A stretch of DNA of 51,609 nt from positions 1-51,609 of the IMG/VR virus record IMGVR_UViG_3300046501_000197; one strand, 5' to 3'. The translations under genes were made by a program, and so were the position numbers. This stretch comes from a virus. Below are positions 30,093-38,811 of this stretch, piece by piece (position 1 is the first letter of the stretch; each line of letters opens with the position of its first letter). The notes beneath the pieces were generated by a model. The model worked only from the letters and a program-made list of their open reading frames with translations. It did no database searches and was not told the origin of the DNA.

Positions 30093-30167
30093 TCAGGCTT
30101 AGTTCAGCGGTAGAGCGTCAGATTTTGGATCTGAATGTCCCTCGTTCGAATCGAGGAGCCTGAACCA
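30093..30167 (+). tRNA. tRNA-Gln (anticodon TTG)
   Basis: A complete cloverleaf can be drawn: acceptor TCAGGCT/AGCCTGA, D stem GTTC/GAGC with AGCGGTA loop, anticodon stem TCAGA/TCTGA with loop TTTTGGA (TTG), variable ATGTC, T arm CCTCG-TTCGAAT-CGAGG, discriminator A and encoded CCA. It reads CAA codons. It follows the Gly-type tRNA by 5 bases, so they are probably one transcript. Confidence 0.9.
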
Positions 30168-30556
30168 GATCGGGAAGGCCGTCATGCGTCTGTGCTTAAA
30201 TCCAGAGGGGCGGAAACGGAAAGCGGGCGTCGGGACACTCGGTGCCAAACCTGCAGGTCGCGATCTATTCCTTCCCGTACCAATCCCGTAGGGGATAGGG
30301 TGACTGATCATCGCCATCACTGAGGTAGCCCTCGGGCGGTCAAGCTCTCTGCCTCGAGAAAGAAATGAGAGTGGCCCGCCGGTAAGGCCTCAGTAGGATC
30401 CGGCAACTAACAGAACCCGCCACGCCTATCCATGGAAGCGCACCCGGCGGGTCATTCATCGGGAAGCGAGCGCGCTGATTGGTACCTCCCTTGTAACGAA
30501 GGGATGAGCTTTTAGCGGAAGCGAGGCTTGTGCGCGCTCCTCCCGGTACCCATCAG
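30168..30556 (+). other. Non-coding, structured region downstream of tRNA-Gln
   Basis: No credible ORF in about 390 bases. Seen: CGGGAAGG paired with CCTTCCCG at 30171-30282, the latter followed by TACCA; nested CGGGC...CTCTC/GAGAG...GCCCG near 30333-30380; ACCCGCC/GGCGGGT at 30415-30452; and a 72-nt fold closed by GAGCGCGC/GCGCGCTC at 30468-30539. That fold has inner stems TCCCTT/AAGGGA and GCTT-TTAGCGG-AAGC and a TTGGTA string where a D loop would be. It could hold tRNA remnants, a phage small RNA or part of the packaging site. Confidence 0.4.
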
Positions 30557-30583
30557 CCCGTCGCCTCACAGCGGCGGGTTTTT
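30557..30583 (+). terminator. Terminator ending the tRNA region
   Basis: CCCGTCGC and GCGGCGGG form an 8-bp stem with one mismatch around CTCACA, followed by five T residues. It lies just upstream of the first late-region ORF. Confidence 0.65.
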
Positions 30584-30611
30584 CGTTTCAACCCAGCAGA
30601 AAGGAAAGAGC

Positions 30612-30842
30612 ATGCGCAGCTACCGTTTCCTCTACAGCCTCTACGACATCCTCGCCGCCGTCGTCCTGATCGTCTCCGACTTCGCGCGCCTCGCGCTTCG
30701 TGTCGATTATGGCCATGCCTGGCGCTTCATGCGTGAAGCCGGCGTGTCGGCCTATCGCAAGATCGCGGATCTCAAGCCTGTCTATCGCGAGAGCTATGAC
30801 AGCCACGGCCTCAGTCTCGAACCCGGCCGAATGCGCGTCTGA
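30612..30842 (+). CDS. Small membrane-associated protein
   Basis: 76 residues with an AAGGAA site. A hydrophobic helix (about 6-30, FLYSLYDILAAVVLIVSDFARLAL) precedes a basic/tyrosine-rich tail (HAWRFMREAGVSAYRKI). No family recognised; such small proteins often start phage late regions. Confidence 0.5.
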   Translation: MRSYRFLYSLYDILAAVVLIVSDFARLALRVDYGHAWRFMREAGVSAYRKIADLKPVYRESYDSHGLSLEPGRMRV

Positions 30843-30865
30843 TCACCGCCCACCCAACAAGGAGG

Positions 30866-30886
30866 AGAGGCCTACCCCCGGCCTCC
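30866..30886. repeat. Hairpin between small late genes
   Basis: GAGGCC-TACCCCC-GGCCTC, a 6-bp perfect stem in a 106-bp gap between genes; no T-run. The gap otherwise holds a CCCT-GAT-AGGG mini-hairpin and the next gene's GGGAG site. Confidence 0.35.
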
Positions 30887-30948
30887 CTCTATTCCACTGT
30901 CTCAATCTGTACCCTGATAGGGCAGAGATGGAGACAAGGGAGAGAGTG

Positions 30949-31143
30949 ATGAAGCCGTTTCATTCCGCAAACCTAATTCATCAGCCATACCCATCATGGC
31001 GCGTCATCCTTCTGGCCTACGTGGGTAGAGCCCTCGGAATTCAGTTCCACATTTGTGGCATCCCGCTTGGCTCTCAACGGAGCGCCTACCGTCTCAGGGA
31101 TGAGGTGGCCCGGATCGGCGACGGTCTCAACGACGCTTTCTAA
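30949..31143 (+). CDS. Small protein of unknown function
   Basis: 64 residues from the ATG with a GGGAGAG site; an ATG 21 bases earlier is possible. PSWRVILLAYVGRALGIQFHICGIPLGSQRSAY contains a moderately hydrophobic helix, and the end is acidic-basic. Not recognised. Confidence 0.45.
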   Translation: MKPFHSANLIHQPYPSWRVILLAYVGRALGIQFHICGIPLGSQRSAYRLRDEVARIGDGLNDAF

Positions 31144-31167
31144 CCCCCGCCTAGCCAGAGGCAGATC

Positions 31168-31506
31168 ATGAACCACACCATCGTCGTCACTGATCGCGAA
31201 AGAGATGAGCGCTTCGAGAACATGCTGAACCAGCGGTTCAGGCGCTGCCGCATCGTCAACGTGAAGCGGAAGACGCCACCGGTGAACATGGTGGGTGGGC
31301 TGAATGATTTACTGCGGAAGCAGCTGGTTATCCCAGCATACCCGTTCAAGAACACCGAATGGGCGCAGACCTACATGGACAAGTGCGGATGCGCCGTAGG
31401 ATCGAATTGCGGGAACGCTGCCTGCCCGCATAGGTCTGGGGCTATTTGCCAGGGGAACGCTATCGGCGAAAGATACGCGTCGACGTTTGGCGGATATCAC
31501 ACGTGA
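31168..31506 (+). CDS. Small Cys-rich protein before terminase
   Basis: 112 residues: a basic helical N-terminal half (DERFENMLNQRFRRCRIVNVKRK) and a C-terminal Cys cluster (CGCAVGSNCGNAACPHR, then C near the end) that may bind zinc or form disulphides. No family recognised. Coupled to the next gene through an overlapping GTG. Confidence 0.5.
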   Translation: MNHTIVVTDRERDERFENMLNQRFRRCRIVNVKRKTPPVNMVGGLNDLLRKQLVIPAYPFKNTEWAQTYMDKCGCAVGSNCGNAACPHRSGAICQGNAIGERYASTFGGYHT

Positions 31507-31859
31507 CCAAGAATTATCATGTGGTCTTTGACGGGTTCCCTTCGCCGGAAGGCCCGCGCTTCGTCGAACTCGAAGATGATGCCGGTTGTTCTATCTCTGC
31601 CGGAGAATGGCGCAAGCGGGATGATGGATTAACGGAGTTGGTCTTGCCGGCGCCTGATGCCGCCTCGATCGAGCTATGGGCTGCCGTAAGTCCAGAAGGC
31701 GACATTGATCTCGATCGTCTCTGCCATTCCAAACGAGACTGCCGAATATCAGCAGCAGAGAAGCGGTCTGGATGGACCGTTCAGCTTATACTTTTGACCA
31801 CAGCAGCCGCTCAGACCGGCAAGGTGATCCATGGCGAGGCCAACCCTATACAGCGATGA
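31503..31859 (+). CDS. Small phage protein before terminase
   Basis: 118 residues from a GTG overlapping the preceding stop. The first ~55 residues have the shape of a known type of phage short protein (NYHVVFDGFPSPEGPRFVELEDDAG, then GEWRKRDDGLTELVLP). The remainder is less regular and may be readthrough of a former shorter gene. It overlaps the terminase small subunit by 29 bases. Confidence 0.45.
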   Translation: MTKNYHVVFDGFPSPEGPRFVELEDDAGCSISAGEWRKRDDGLTELVLPAPDAASIELWAAVSPEGDIDLDRLCHSKRDCRISAAEKRSGWTVQLILLTTAAAQTGKVIHGEANPIQR

Positions 31860-32286
31860 TCTGATCGACGCGATTTGCGAGCGGCTGGCAGATGGCGAAA
31901 GCCTGCGGTCCATATGCGAAGATGAGGATATCCCGTCCAAATCAACTGTCCTTGTTTGGCTGGCTGATCCTGCGAACGAGGGTTTCCGGACCAAGTACGC
32001 ACGCGCACGCGAAATGCAGGCAGATTCGCTCTTCGACGATATGCTTGAGATTGCCGACGACGGGCGCAACGACTGGATGGAAAAGCGAAATTCTGATGGC
32101 GAGGCCATCGGCTGGCAGGAGAACGGTGAATCGCTGCGCCGATCTGATCTTCGTATCAAGACGCGCCAGTGGATGGCTGGAAAGCTCAGGCCTAAAAAGT
32201 ATGGCGACAAGCTCGAACTGGTCGGTGACTCAGAAAACCCGATTGTCACGGTTATAGAGAACCGGATTGTCGACCCTAAGCGTTGA
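31831..32286 (+). CDS. terS: Terminase small subunit
   Basis: 151 residues. ARPTLYSDDLIDAICERLADGESLRSICEDEDIPSKSTVLVWLAD is the usual N-terminal HTH of small terminases, with a helical oligomerisation part after it (KYARAREMQADSLFDDMLEIAD). The WMAGKLRPKKYGDKL block is characteristic of this family. It recognises the packaging site and recruits the large subunit, encoded immediately downstream in an overlapping frame. Confidence 0.85.
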   Translation: MARPTLYSDDLIDAICERLADGESLRSICEDEDIPSKSTVLVWLADPANEGFRTKYARAREMQADSLFDDMLEIADDGRNDWMEKRNSDGEAIGWQENGESLRRSDLRIKTRQWMAGKLRPKKYGDKLELVGDSENPIVTVIENRIVDPKR

Positions 32287-33661
32287 TGTCCCTCGCAAGC
32301 TGTCGCCGCTGCTTCAGCCGGCACGATACAAGGCAGCAAGGGGAGGGCGCGGCGGGGCCAAATCGCATTTCTTTGCCGAGCGCGTGGTCATCCGCTGCTA
32401 TTCGAAGCGCACGAGGGTCGTGTGCATCCGCGAGGTTCAGAACAGCCTCAAGGAATCGGTCAACCAGCTCATCGTCGACAAGATCGCTAAGCTCGGCCTC
32501 GGCTGGGCATTCGACGTGCTTGAAAGCGAAATCCGAGGTCTTACGGGAACACCAGCCGAAGGCTCGTTGATCGTCTTCAAGGGGATGCAGTCCTACAACG
32601 CCGAGAACATCAAATCCCTTGAGGATTTCGATATCGCGTGGGTGGAAGAGGCGCAGACGTTTTCGGCTCGATCGCTTCGGATGCTGCGACCGACAATCCG
32701 TAAGGAGGGGTCGGAGATCTGGTTCTCGTGGAACACGCGCTACGAGACCGACGCGGTTGATATGTTCTTCTTCGGCAAAGAGCGCCCGGCCAATGCCGTC
32801 GTGGTCGAAGTCAACTGGTTCGATAATCCGTGGATACCGCAGGTCCTGATCGATGAGAAGGACCAGGACTATCGCGACGACCCAGAGATGGCCGAACATG
32901 TCTGGGGCGGCTCATACGAGCGGATCACGGAAGGCGCCTATTACGCTCGGCATATCTCAGCCGCCGAGCGCGAGGGCCGGGTCGGGTTCTTCCCGTATGA
33001 TCCAAGATATCCGGTCTTCACGTCGTGGGATATCGGGATCGACGACTACACGGCCATATGGTTTTGGCAGGTGATCGACGGCATTCCTCACGTGATCGAC
33101 TATTACGAGGCGAGCGGGCTAGGCGCCGACGAATGCTTAGCCGAAGCTCTTCCGGAATATACGGCTGATATTCAAGACAGGGTTTCAGCGCTCATTGAAT
33201 TGCAGCGCGACGTCAAATTCCAGTACGCACGGCACTTTCTGCCGCACGACGTAGGGACCAGGGAATGGGGCGCTGGCGGCAAGACGCGGGTGCAAACCCT
33301 CGTGGGACTAGGCGTCAAGTTCGATACAATCCACCGCGGCGTTGCTCAAAACCCGATAGAGCGGATCAATGCCAGCCGTCGGCTTCTGCCGATGGTGCGG
33401 TTTCACAGGTCGGCACGGGTCATGCTCGGTCTATCCAGGCTGCGCCGGTATTCCCGCAAGAAGAATGACGCGCTCGGGACCTATCTAGGACCACTTCACG
33501 ACGAGAACAGCCATGGCGCGGACGCGTTCGGGGAGTTTGCCGTGAATTGCGGCATAGAGCCTCCAACGAAGGTCTTGGCAAAGCCGCCAGAAGCCAAGCA
33601 GGGCCAGGTAGCGTTGCCGCTGCCGCCTGAACCATCAACGGGTAAAAGGATCAATCTGTGA
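32267..33661 (+). CDS. terL: Terminase large subunit
   Basis: 464 residues starting at a TTG inside the end of terS. A Walker-A-like ARGGRGGAKS (24-33), Walker B IAWVEEA (123-129) and a SWNTR coupling motif (154-158) mark the ATPase. The nuclease domain begins near SWDIGIDD (254-260), with an Asp/His-rich HDENSHGADAFGE block near the end. It drives DNA into the procapsid and makes the terminal cuts. Placement after terS and before portal is standard. Confidence 0.9.
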   Translation: MSTLSVDVPRKLSPLLQPARYKAARGGRGGAKSHFFAERVVIRCYSKRTRVVCIREVQNSLKESVNQLIVDKIAKLGLGWAFDVLESEIRGLTGTPAEGSLIVFKGMQSYNAENIKSLEDFDIAWVEEAQTFSARSLRMLRPTIRKEGSEIWFSWNTRYETDAVDMFFFGKERPANAVVVEVNWFDNPWIPQVLIDEKDQDYRDDPEMAEHVWGGSYERITEGAYYARHISAAEREGRVGFFPYDPRYPVFTSWDIGIDDYTAIWFWQVIDGIPHVIDYYEASGLGADECLAEALPEYTADIQDRVSALIELQRDVKFQYARHFLPHDVGTREWGAGGKTRVQTLVGLGVKFDTIHRGVAQNPIERINASRRLLPMVRFHRSARVMLGLSRLRRYSRKKNDALGTYLGPLHDENSHGADAFGEFAVNCGIEPPTKVLAKPPEAKQGQVALPLPPEPSTGKRINL

Positions 33662-35922
33662 GCGAAGACGCCGACATCATCGACGATCCGGATGCGGAGG
33701 TCGAAGCCACGACCAAAACATCCTCGTCGGCCGGCTGGCTGGCTCGCATCGAGGATGCGGAAAAGACCTTTCGCGAATGGCAGCAGAAGTCCGACAATAT
33801 CGACAAGCTGTACGGTTCCTTGGAACGCCTGTCGAAGGACACGCGCGATCGTGAATTCCAGCTGTTCTGGGCAAACATCCAGGTTCTAGGCCCGTCGATC
33901 TATTCGAGGCCGCCGGTTCCCGTTGTGGTGCCAAGGTTCAAGGATCGCCGGCCTGTCCCGCGCGTAGCGTCGGAACTGCTGGAGCGCACCGCAGTCGTCG
34001 GCTTCGAACTGGAAGACATCGACAGCGTCATGCGTCTGGTGCGTGATGATTTGTGCATCGTGGCCCGTGGATCGATCTGGCTGCGCTACGAGGCGAAAAA
34101 CAAGAGCGAGAACAATCTGACGCAAAAGGTTTGCGTAGAGCACGCCGATCGCAAGGATTTCCTTCACGACCCAGCTCGCAACTGGAAAGAGGTCGATTGG
34201 GTTGCCAAGCGGTCGTGGATGACCAAGGGAGAGATGCGGAAGCGCTTCTTCAAATCTTCAGGCAAGGCCTATCAGGAAGCCGGCTTCGATATCCAGAAAG
34301 ACGACCGCGAGAACGGAGCCGCTGGAAAGCGCACGAAGGCCGGCGTTTGGGAACTGTGGTGCAAGTCCAAGAACAAGGTGGTTTGGGTAACTGAAGGCGT
34401 TGACGTCGTTCTTGAAGAAGACGAGCCCCACCTTAGCCTTGAAGGCTTCTTCCCCTGCCCACGGCCAGCCTACGGCACCACGCAGCGTCGTTCACTGGTC
34501 CCGCTACCCGACATGATCTTTTACAAGGATCAGCTGGAGGAAATCAACGAACTGACGGCCCGCATCGCGGCGTTGACGGATTCGGTGAAGGTTCGCGGCT
34601 TCTACCCCGCGGGGGCAGGAGAAATCGGCGATGCGGTTCAAGCGGCGCTGAAGTCGGTATCGAACAATCAGGTTCTGGTGCCGATCAGCAATTGGGCAGC
34701 TTTCGGTGGCGGCCAGGGCGGTGATCCTATCGTCTGGCTGCCGCTGGACATGATCACGACCACCATCGTGCAATTGGTTTCTCTTCGTCGGCAGTTGATC
34801 GACGACGTGTACCAGATCACCGGTCTTTCCGACATTATGCGCGGCGCCAGCGATCCTAACGAGACATTGGGTGCCCAGGAGCTGAAGAGCCAGTACGGCT
34901 CGGTGCGCGTCAGAGATCGGCAGCAAGAGCTTGTGCGGATCGCGCGAGACTCGACCCGCATCATGGCGGAAATCATGGCCGAAAATTTCCAGAGCCAAAC
35001 GCTGCTGGATATGAGCCAGATGGAAATCGCAACCGACGCCGATATCAAAAAGAAAAAGAAGCCCATCGAAGATCAGATCAAGCAGATCGAGCAGGATATC
35101 GAGGACGCGCGAACCAACCCGGAAACGGTCGCTCTTGCCCAGCAGCAGCCGCAGAAAGCCCAGGAGCTTCTACAGCAGGCGCAGCAGCAGATCGAGCAAG
35201 CCAACGGCCAGATAAAGCAGCTTGACGAAACCGTGACTATTGAGAAGGTCATGAAATTCCTCCGGGATCAGCGCATCCGTCCGTTTGTTCTCGATATCGA
35301 GACAGATTCGACCATCCAGCCAAACGAGGACGCCGAAAAGCGCCGGCGTACCGAGTTTTCTCAGGCCTTGGCCGGCGTCATCGCTCAGGTCGCCCCGCTG
35401 GTCTCGGCACAGCCCGCAACCGCCCCGTTTGCAGGCCAACTTATCAAGTTCACGCTGGCTCCGTTCCGCGCCGGTCGTGAAATGGAAAGCGCGGTCGATG
35501 AATTCGTTGAGCAGATGCAGCAGGTGAGCGGCCAGAAGCCCGAGGAAAAGCCCGACCCGAACATCGCTCGCATTCAAGGCGAGATGCAGATCAAGCAGGC
35601 GGAGTCTCAAGGCCGACAACAGGAAATCCAGGCGAAAAGCCAGGCAGCAGTTGCCGAACTGAAAGCAAAGCTGGAGCTGATGGGCAGCGAAATGCAGGGC
35701 AAGCAGGTAGAGCAGGGGCTAAGGCTTCAGGAGATCCAGGCCAAGATGCAGGCCGATGCGCAAAAGCACCAGCAGGAGATGCAAAAGGGCGCCCTCGAAC
35801 TCGAAAAACTTCGATTGGAAATAGCGAAACTCGGCGACCAGATGCAGGCCCAATCGCAGAAATCCCAGATCGAGATTGCCAAGGCACTTCAGCCGGAAGT
35901 CATAGGGGTGGTCAATGCGTGA
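33658..35922 (+). CDS. Portal protein
   Basis: 754 residues from a GTG overlapping the terL stop. N-terminal residues 25-330 hold the portal core (FREWQQKSDNIDKLYG, FQLFWANIQVLGPSIYSRPPVP, then ELLERTAVVGFELE). The middle has a VYQITGLSDIMRGASDPNETLGAQELKSQYGSVRV block conserved in podovirus-type portals. The C-terminal ~270 residues are a Gln/Lys/Glu-rich coiled coil, which may form the barrel. It forms the twelve-fold ring through which DNA enters and leaves the head. Confidence 0.9.
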   Translation: MSEDADIIDDPDAEVEATTKTSSSAGWLARIEDAEKTFREWQQKSDNIDKLYGSLERLSKDTRDREFQLFWANIQVLGPSIYSRPPVPVVVPRFKDRRPVPRVASELLERTAVVGFELEDIDSVMRLVRDDLCIVARGSIWLRYEAKNKSENNLTQKVCVEHADRKDFLHDPARNWKEVDWVAKRSWMTKGEMRKRFFKSSGKAYQEAGFDIQKDDRENGAAGKRTKAGVWELWCKSKNKVVWVTEGVDVVLEEDEPHLSLEGFFPCPRPAYGTTQRRSLVPLPDMIFYKDQLEEINELTARIAALTDSVKVRGFYPAGAGEIGDAVQAALKSVSNNQVLVPISNWAAFGGGQGGDPIVWLPLDMITTTIVQLVSLRRQLIDDVYQITGLSDIMRGASDPNETLGAQELKSQYGSVRVRDRQQELVRIARDSTRIMAEIMAENFQSQTLLDMSQMEIATDADIKKKKKPIEDQIKQIEQDIEDARTNPETVALAQQQPQKAQELLQQAQQQIEQANGQIKQLDETVTIEKVMKFLRDQRIRPFVLDIETDSTIQPNEDAEKRRRTEFSQALAGVIAQVAPLVSAQPATAPFAGQLIKFTLAPFRAGREMESAVDEFVEQMQQVSGQKPEEKPDPNIARIQGEMQIKQAESQGRQQEIQAKSQAAVAELKAKLELMGSEMQGKQVEQGLRLQEIQAKMQADAQKHQQEMQKGALELEKLRLEIAKLGDQMQAQSQKSQIEIAKALQPEVIGVVNA

Positions 35923-36151
35923 GTTCATGTTTGCGCTGTCCGCGACGGCCTTTTCGGCCATCTTCCTCGTCTCGATCATTGTCTTCGGACATGAGCAGTC
36001 GAGGGTCATCGCCATATTCGCGGCCTTCCTGGCGACGTGCTCGCAATACATAGGCCCCGACCCGAAGGCTTACCGGGTCTCGATCGGGTTTGCCTATGCT
36101 GCCCTCGTTGCGGGCCTGATCGCGTTCATCGTCTTTGCGTGGGGTGCTTGA
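35915..36151 (+). CDS. Small membrane protein in the head operon
   Basis: 78 residues with two or three hydrophobic helices (about 5-23, 29-45 and 56-74), overlapping the portal end. Not recognised. A small membrane protein in this place might help ejection or assembly at the membrane. Confidence 0.5.
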   Translation: MREFMFALSATAFSAIFLVSIIVFGHEQSRVIAIFAAFLATCSQYIGPDPKAYRVSIGFAYAALVAGLIAFIVFAWGA

Positions 36152-36495
36152 TGAGACAGCGTTTCTGCCGCGTCTGCTCCGGATGGCACGATCTCGAAGT
36201 GTGGCCGCACAACTGCATGCCGGAAACGGCTGGCGCACCCTCTGACGCTTTCCCGGTGCCGTTCCTCGCGACCGACACCATGCAGCCGGTCCAGTCGATG
36301 CTCGACGGCAAGATGTACGACAGCAAGTCCGCGCTCCGCGCAACTTACAAAGCGGCCGGCGTGACTGAAGTCGGGAATGATCCTGCTCGCCTTCGCCCGC
36401 GCAAGAAAACGAAGATCGATCGCCAGGCGGTCAAGACCACGATTGATATCGCGACGGCTCGCTTCAACCGCGGCGAACGCGCTTCCAAGCCCTAA
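36151..36495 (+). CDS. Zinc-finger/DGK-motif head-region protein
   Basis: 114 residues. The N-terminus CRVCSGWHDLEVWPHNC is a probable zinc site. A TMQPVQSMLDGKMYDSKSALRATYKAAGVTEVGND segment follows, the same motif that occurs as a fragment near 0.63 kb. The C-terminal end is basic. Genes of this type directly follow the portal in many rhizobial and related phages; their role is unknown (virion or assembly protein). Confidence 0.6.
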   Translation: MRQRFCRVCSGWHDLEVWPHNCMPETAGAPSDAFPVPFLATDTMQPVQSMLDGKMYDSKSALRATYKAAGVTEVGNDPARLRPRKKTKIDRQAVKTTIDIATARFNRGERASKP

Positions 36496-36522
36496 CCGTA
36501 TCCTCTCAAACAGGAAACCCAC

Positions 36523-37764
36523 ATGTCTGATTTTGACGCCGGAGCAGCCCCCGCTGCAGCCGAAAGCATTTCCGCGCCTGTTGCCACCCCTGAAATTGAA
36601 CAGGTCGTAGATACCCCCAATCCGATCTCGACACATTCGGAACCGAAACCGAAGGAAGAGCCGAAGGCGCCGGAAGAAAAGAAGCCTCTGACGCCCCGCG
36701 AGTCCCTCCAGAAGGCGGCGGCGAAGGTAAAGGCAGAAGCTGCGGAAGCTGAGGCAAAGGGCAAAGAGGCTGGCGCGGAAAAGAAGCCGGAAGACCCGAA
36801 GGGCTCCGACCCGAAGGGCATCAAAACGGAGCCGGCCAAAGCCCCCGACAAACCGGCAGAAAAGGCCACCAAGGAAGCGACGGAACAGAAGGATAAGCCG
36901 GAACCTGTCGCGACCCAGCCGAAGCCGACGCAGGCGCCCGAAGAGCAGCCCAAGCCAGTTTCGAAGCATGCGGCGCCGGACCGGTTTTCACCGGACGCAA
37001 AGACGGCATGGGAAGCCGCGCCGGAACCGGTCAAGGCGGAGGTCCACCGGGCAATCCGCGAGCTTGAACAGGGTCATCAGAAGTATAAAGCCGATGCCGA
37101 GGCATTCAGCGAAGTCCGCGAATATCACGAGCTCGCGAAACAGCATGGCACATCGATAAAGGACGCGCTCACGCGCTATACGGGGCTAGAGCAGCGTCTT
37201 GCGAGCTCCGACAGCAACGTAAAGGCCCAGGCGGTCGCGGAAGTGCTGCAGTATGCGGGCATTACGCCGCATCAGTATGCCGCTTACGTTTCCGGCCAAT
37301 CGCCCGATCAAGTGCAGTCGCAGAACGACCAGACCATCAATTCACTGCGCCAGGAGCTCTCCGATCTGAAGAAACAGATTGGTGGCGTCACATCCACAAT
37401 TCAGGAACAGCGCTCATCCGCTGTCATGAACGATATAGCCAAGTTCGCCGAAAGCCATCCCCGGTTTGACGAGCTTGGTGAAACCATTGCCGAACTGATC
37501 TCGAAGGGAATGACCGACGACCTTCAGAAGGCATACGACATGGCGGAGCGGCTCAACCCCGCGCCCGTCGTGCAGCAGAAAGCCCCGGAACCCGTCGTGG
37601 TGCCGGTACCAGATATCAAGACAGACGACCTCAAGGCTCAGACCCTCAAAGGCTCGAAATCAGTAGCAGGAGCGCCAACCCCAGGCTCAAACCCAGGCGG
37701 TCAAGGCAAACCTTCATCCTCAATTCGTGAAGCCCTGAAACGCGCACAGGCCGCGTCGGGCTAA
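36523..37764 (+). CDS. Scaffolding protein
   Basis: 413 residues. The first ~150 residues are disordered and rich in Pro, Glu, Lys and Ala. A helical centre follows (AWEAAPEPVKAEVHRAIRELEQGHQKYKADAEAF, then GTSIKDALTRYTGLEQRL), and a helical C-terminus ends with a SSSIREALKRAQAASG segment, the usual basic capsid-contacting tail of scaffolds. It is encoded directly before the major capsid protein, as expected. Confidence 0.8.
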   Translation: MSDFDAGAAPAAAESISAPVATPEIEQVVDTPNPISTHSEPKPKEEPKAPEEKKPLTPRESLQKAAAKVKAEAAEAEAKGKEAGAEKKPEDPKGSDPKGIKTEPAKAPDKPAEKATKEATEQKDKPEPVATQPKPTQAPEEQPKPVSKHAAPDRFSPDAKTAWEAAPEPVKAEVHRAIRELEQGHQKYKADAEAFSEVREYHELAKQHGTSIKDALTRYTGLEQRLASSDSNVKAQAVAEVLQYAGITPHQYAAYVSGQSPDQVQSQNDQTINSLRQELSDLKKQIGGVTSTIQEQRSSAVMNDIAKFAESHPRFDELGETIAELISKGMTDDLQKAYDMAERLNPAPVVQQKAPEPVVVPVPDIKTDDLKAQTLKGSKSVAGAPTPGSNPGGQGKPSSSIREALKRAQAASG

Positions 37765-37781
37765 CCTTAAAGGAGGGGCAA

Positions 37782-38798
37782 ATGCCCTTGAACCCAGTCG
37801 AACAGTATCAGGAGATCCTGTCTCTTGCGCTGGAAGATCGCTCTTCCGGCTATCAGGACCTCGTTTCTAACTCCAATGCGCTGCTTGCCGTCCTGAAAAG
37901 GAAGGGCAATTGGCAGACCTATTCCGGGCCGAAAATCCGCGAAACTCTGCTCTACGCCAAGACCGGCTCGGCCGTCTGGTACAACGGGTACGACTTCCTC
38001 AATCCTGTGCCGGCAGAGTTGTTCAACGACGCCGTCTGGTCTCCAAAGATGTGCGCCGTTGCGGTGACGCTTTCGAACGAGGAAATCCTCAACAACGACG
38101 GCCCGAACCAACTCATGGATACTATGGAGCGCCACATCCAGGCCGCCGAAAGCGAACTGGAAGACGTGGTCGACGCATCGCTTCATGGCGACGGCACGGC
38201 TTTTGGCGGCAAGGAACTCGGCGGCTTGCGCCTCGCGATCCCCACCGTCAACAACTCCGGCACCTACGGCGGCATCAGCCGCACCGACAACGCCATCTGG
38301 CGCACGTCGGTGTTCGATGCCCAGACATCGTTCCCCGGCATCGGGACGCAGGTGACTTCGACCACCATTCGCCCGATGTACAATACGATCATGACGCAGC
38401 GTTCCCGCGGCAAGCGGGGCGCCGATCTGCTTCTGGCGAGCCCGGAGCATTATGCGGCTTACGACGCGGCGACCGTCGCGATCCAGCGCATCAACGACGA
38501 AACCATGTCCGGCAAACTCGGCTTCCAGTCGCTGAAGTATTTCGGCGCCGGCCGCACTGCGGAAATCGTCCAGGAAGGTGGCATCGGCTCGAATATGCCG
38601 GCGAACACCACCTACGGGCTCGACACTTCGACGCTCCGCATCCGGTACCACCCGGAGCGCAACTTCGACAAGATCGGCCGCGCGATGATGCCGATCAACC
38701 AGGACGCAGTTGTCCAGTACATCGGGTTCATGGGCGAACTGACCATGACGAACCCGCTGTTCCAGTGGAAGCTGATCGACAGCAACCCGGCGGCTTAA
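37782..38798 (+). CDS. Major capsid protein
   Basis: 338 residues, strong AGGAGG-type site. LSLALEDRSSGYQDLVSNSNALLAVLKRKGNWQTYSGPKI is a typical N-arm start for this capsid family; MDTMERHIQAAESELEDVVDASLHGDG, then LADLLLASPEHYAAYDAATVAIQR-like and MMPINQDAVVQYIGFMGELTMTNP fit an HK97-type fold. Moderate size and place after the scaffold support the call. Confidence 0.85.
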   Translation: MPLNPVEQYQEILSLALEDRSSGYQDLVSNSNALLAVLKRKGNWQTYSGPKIRETLLYAKTGSAVWYNGYDFLNPVPAELFNDAVWSPKMCAVAVTLSNEEILNNDGPNQLMDTMERHIQAAESELEDVVDASLHGDGTAFGGKELGGLRLAIPTVNNSGTYGGISRTDNAIWRTSVFDAQTSFPGIGTQVTSTTIRPMYNTIMTQRSRGKRGADLLLASPEHYAAYDAATVAIQRINDETMSGKLGFQSLKYFGAGRTAEIVQEGGIGSNMPANTTYGLDTSTLRIRYHPERNFDKIGRAMMPINQDAVVQYIGFMGELTMTNPLFQWKLIDSNPAA

Positions 38799-38811
38799 GG
38801 AGACCGAGAAC

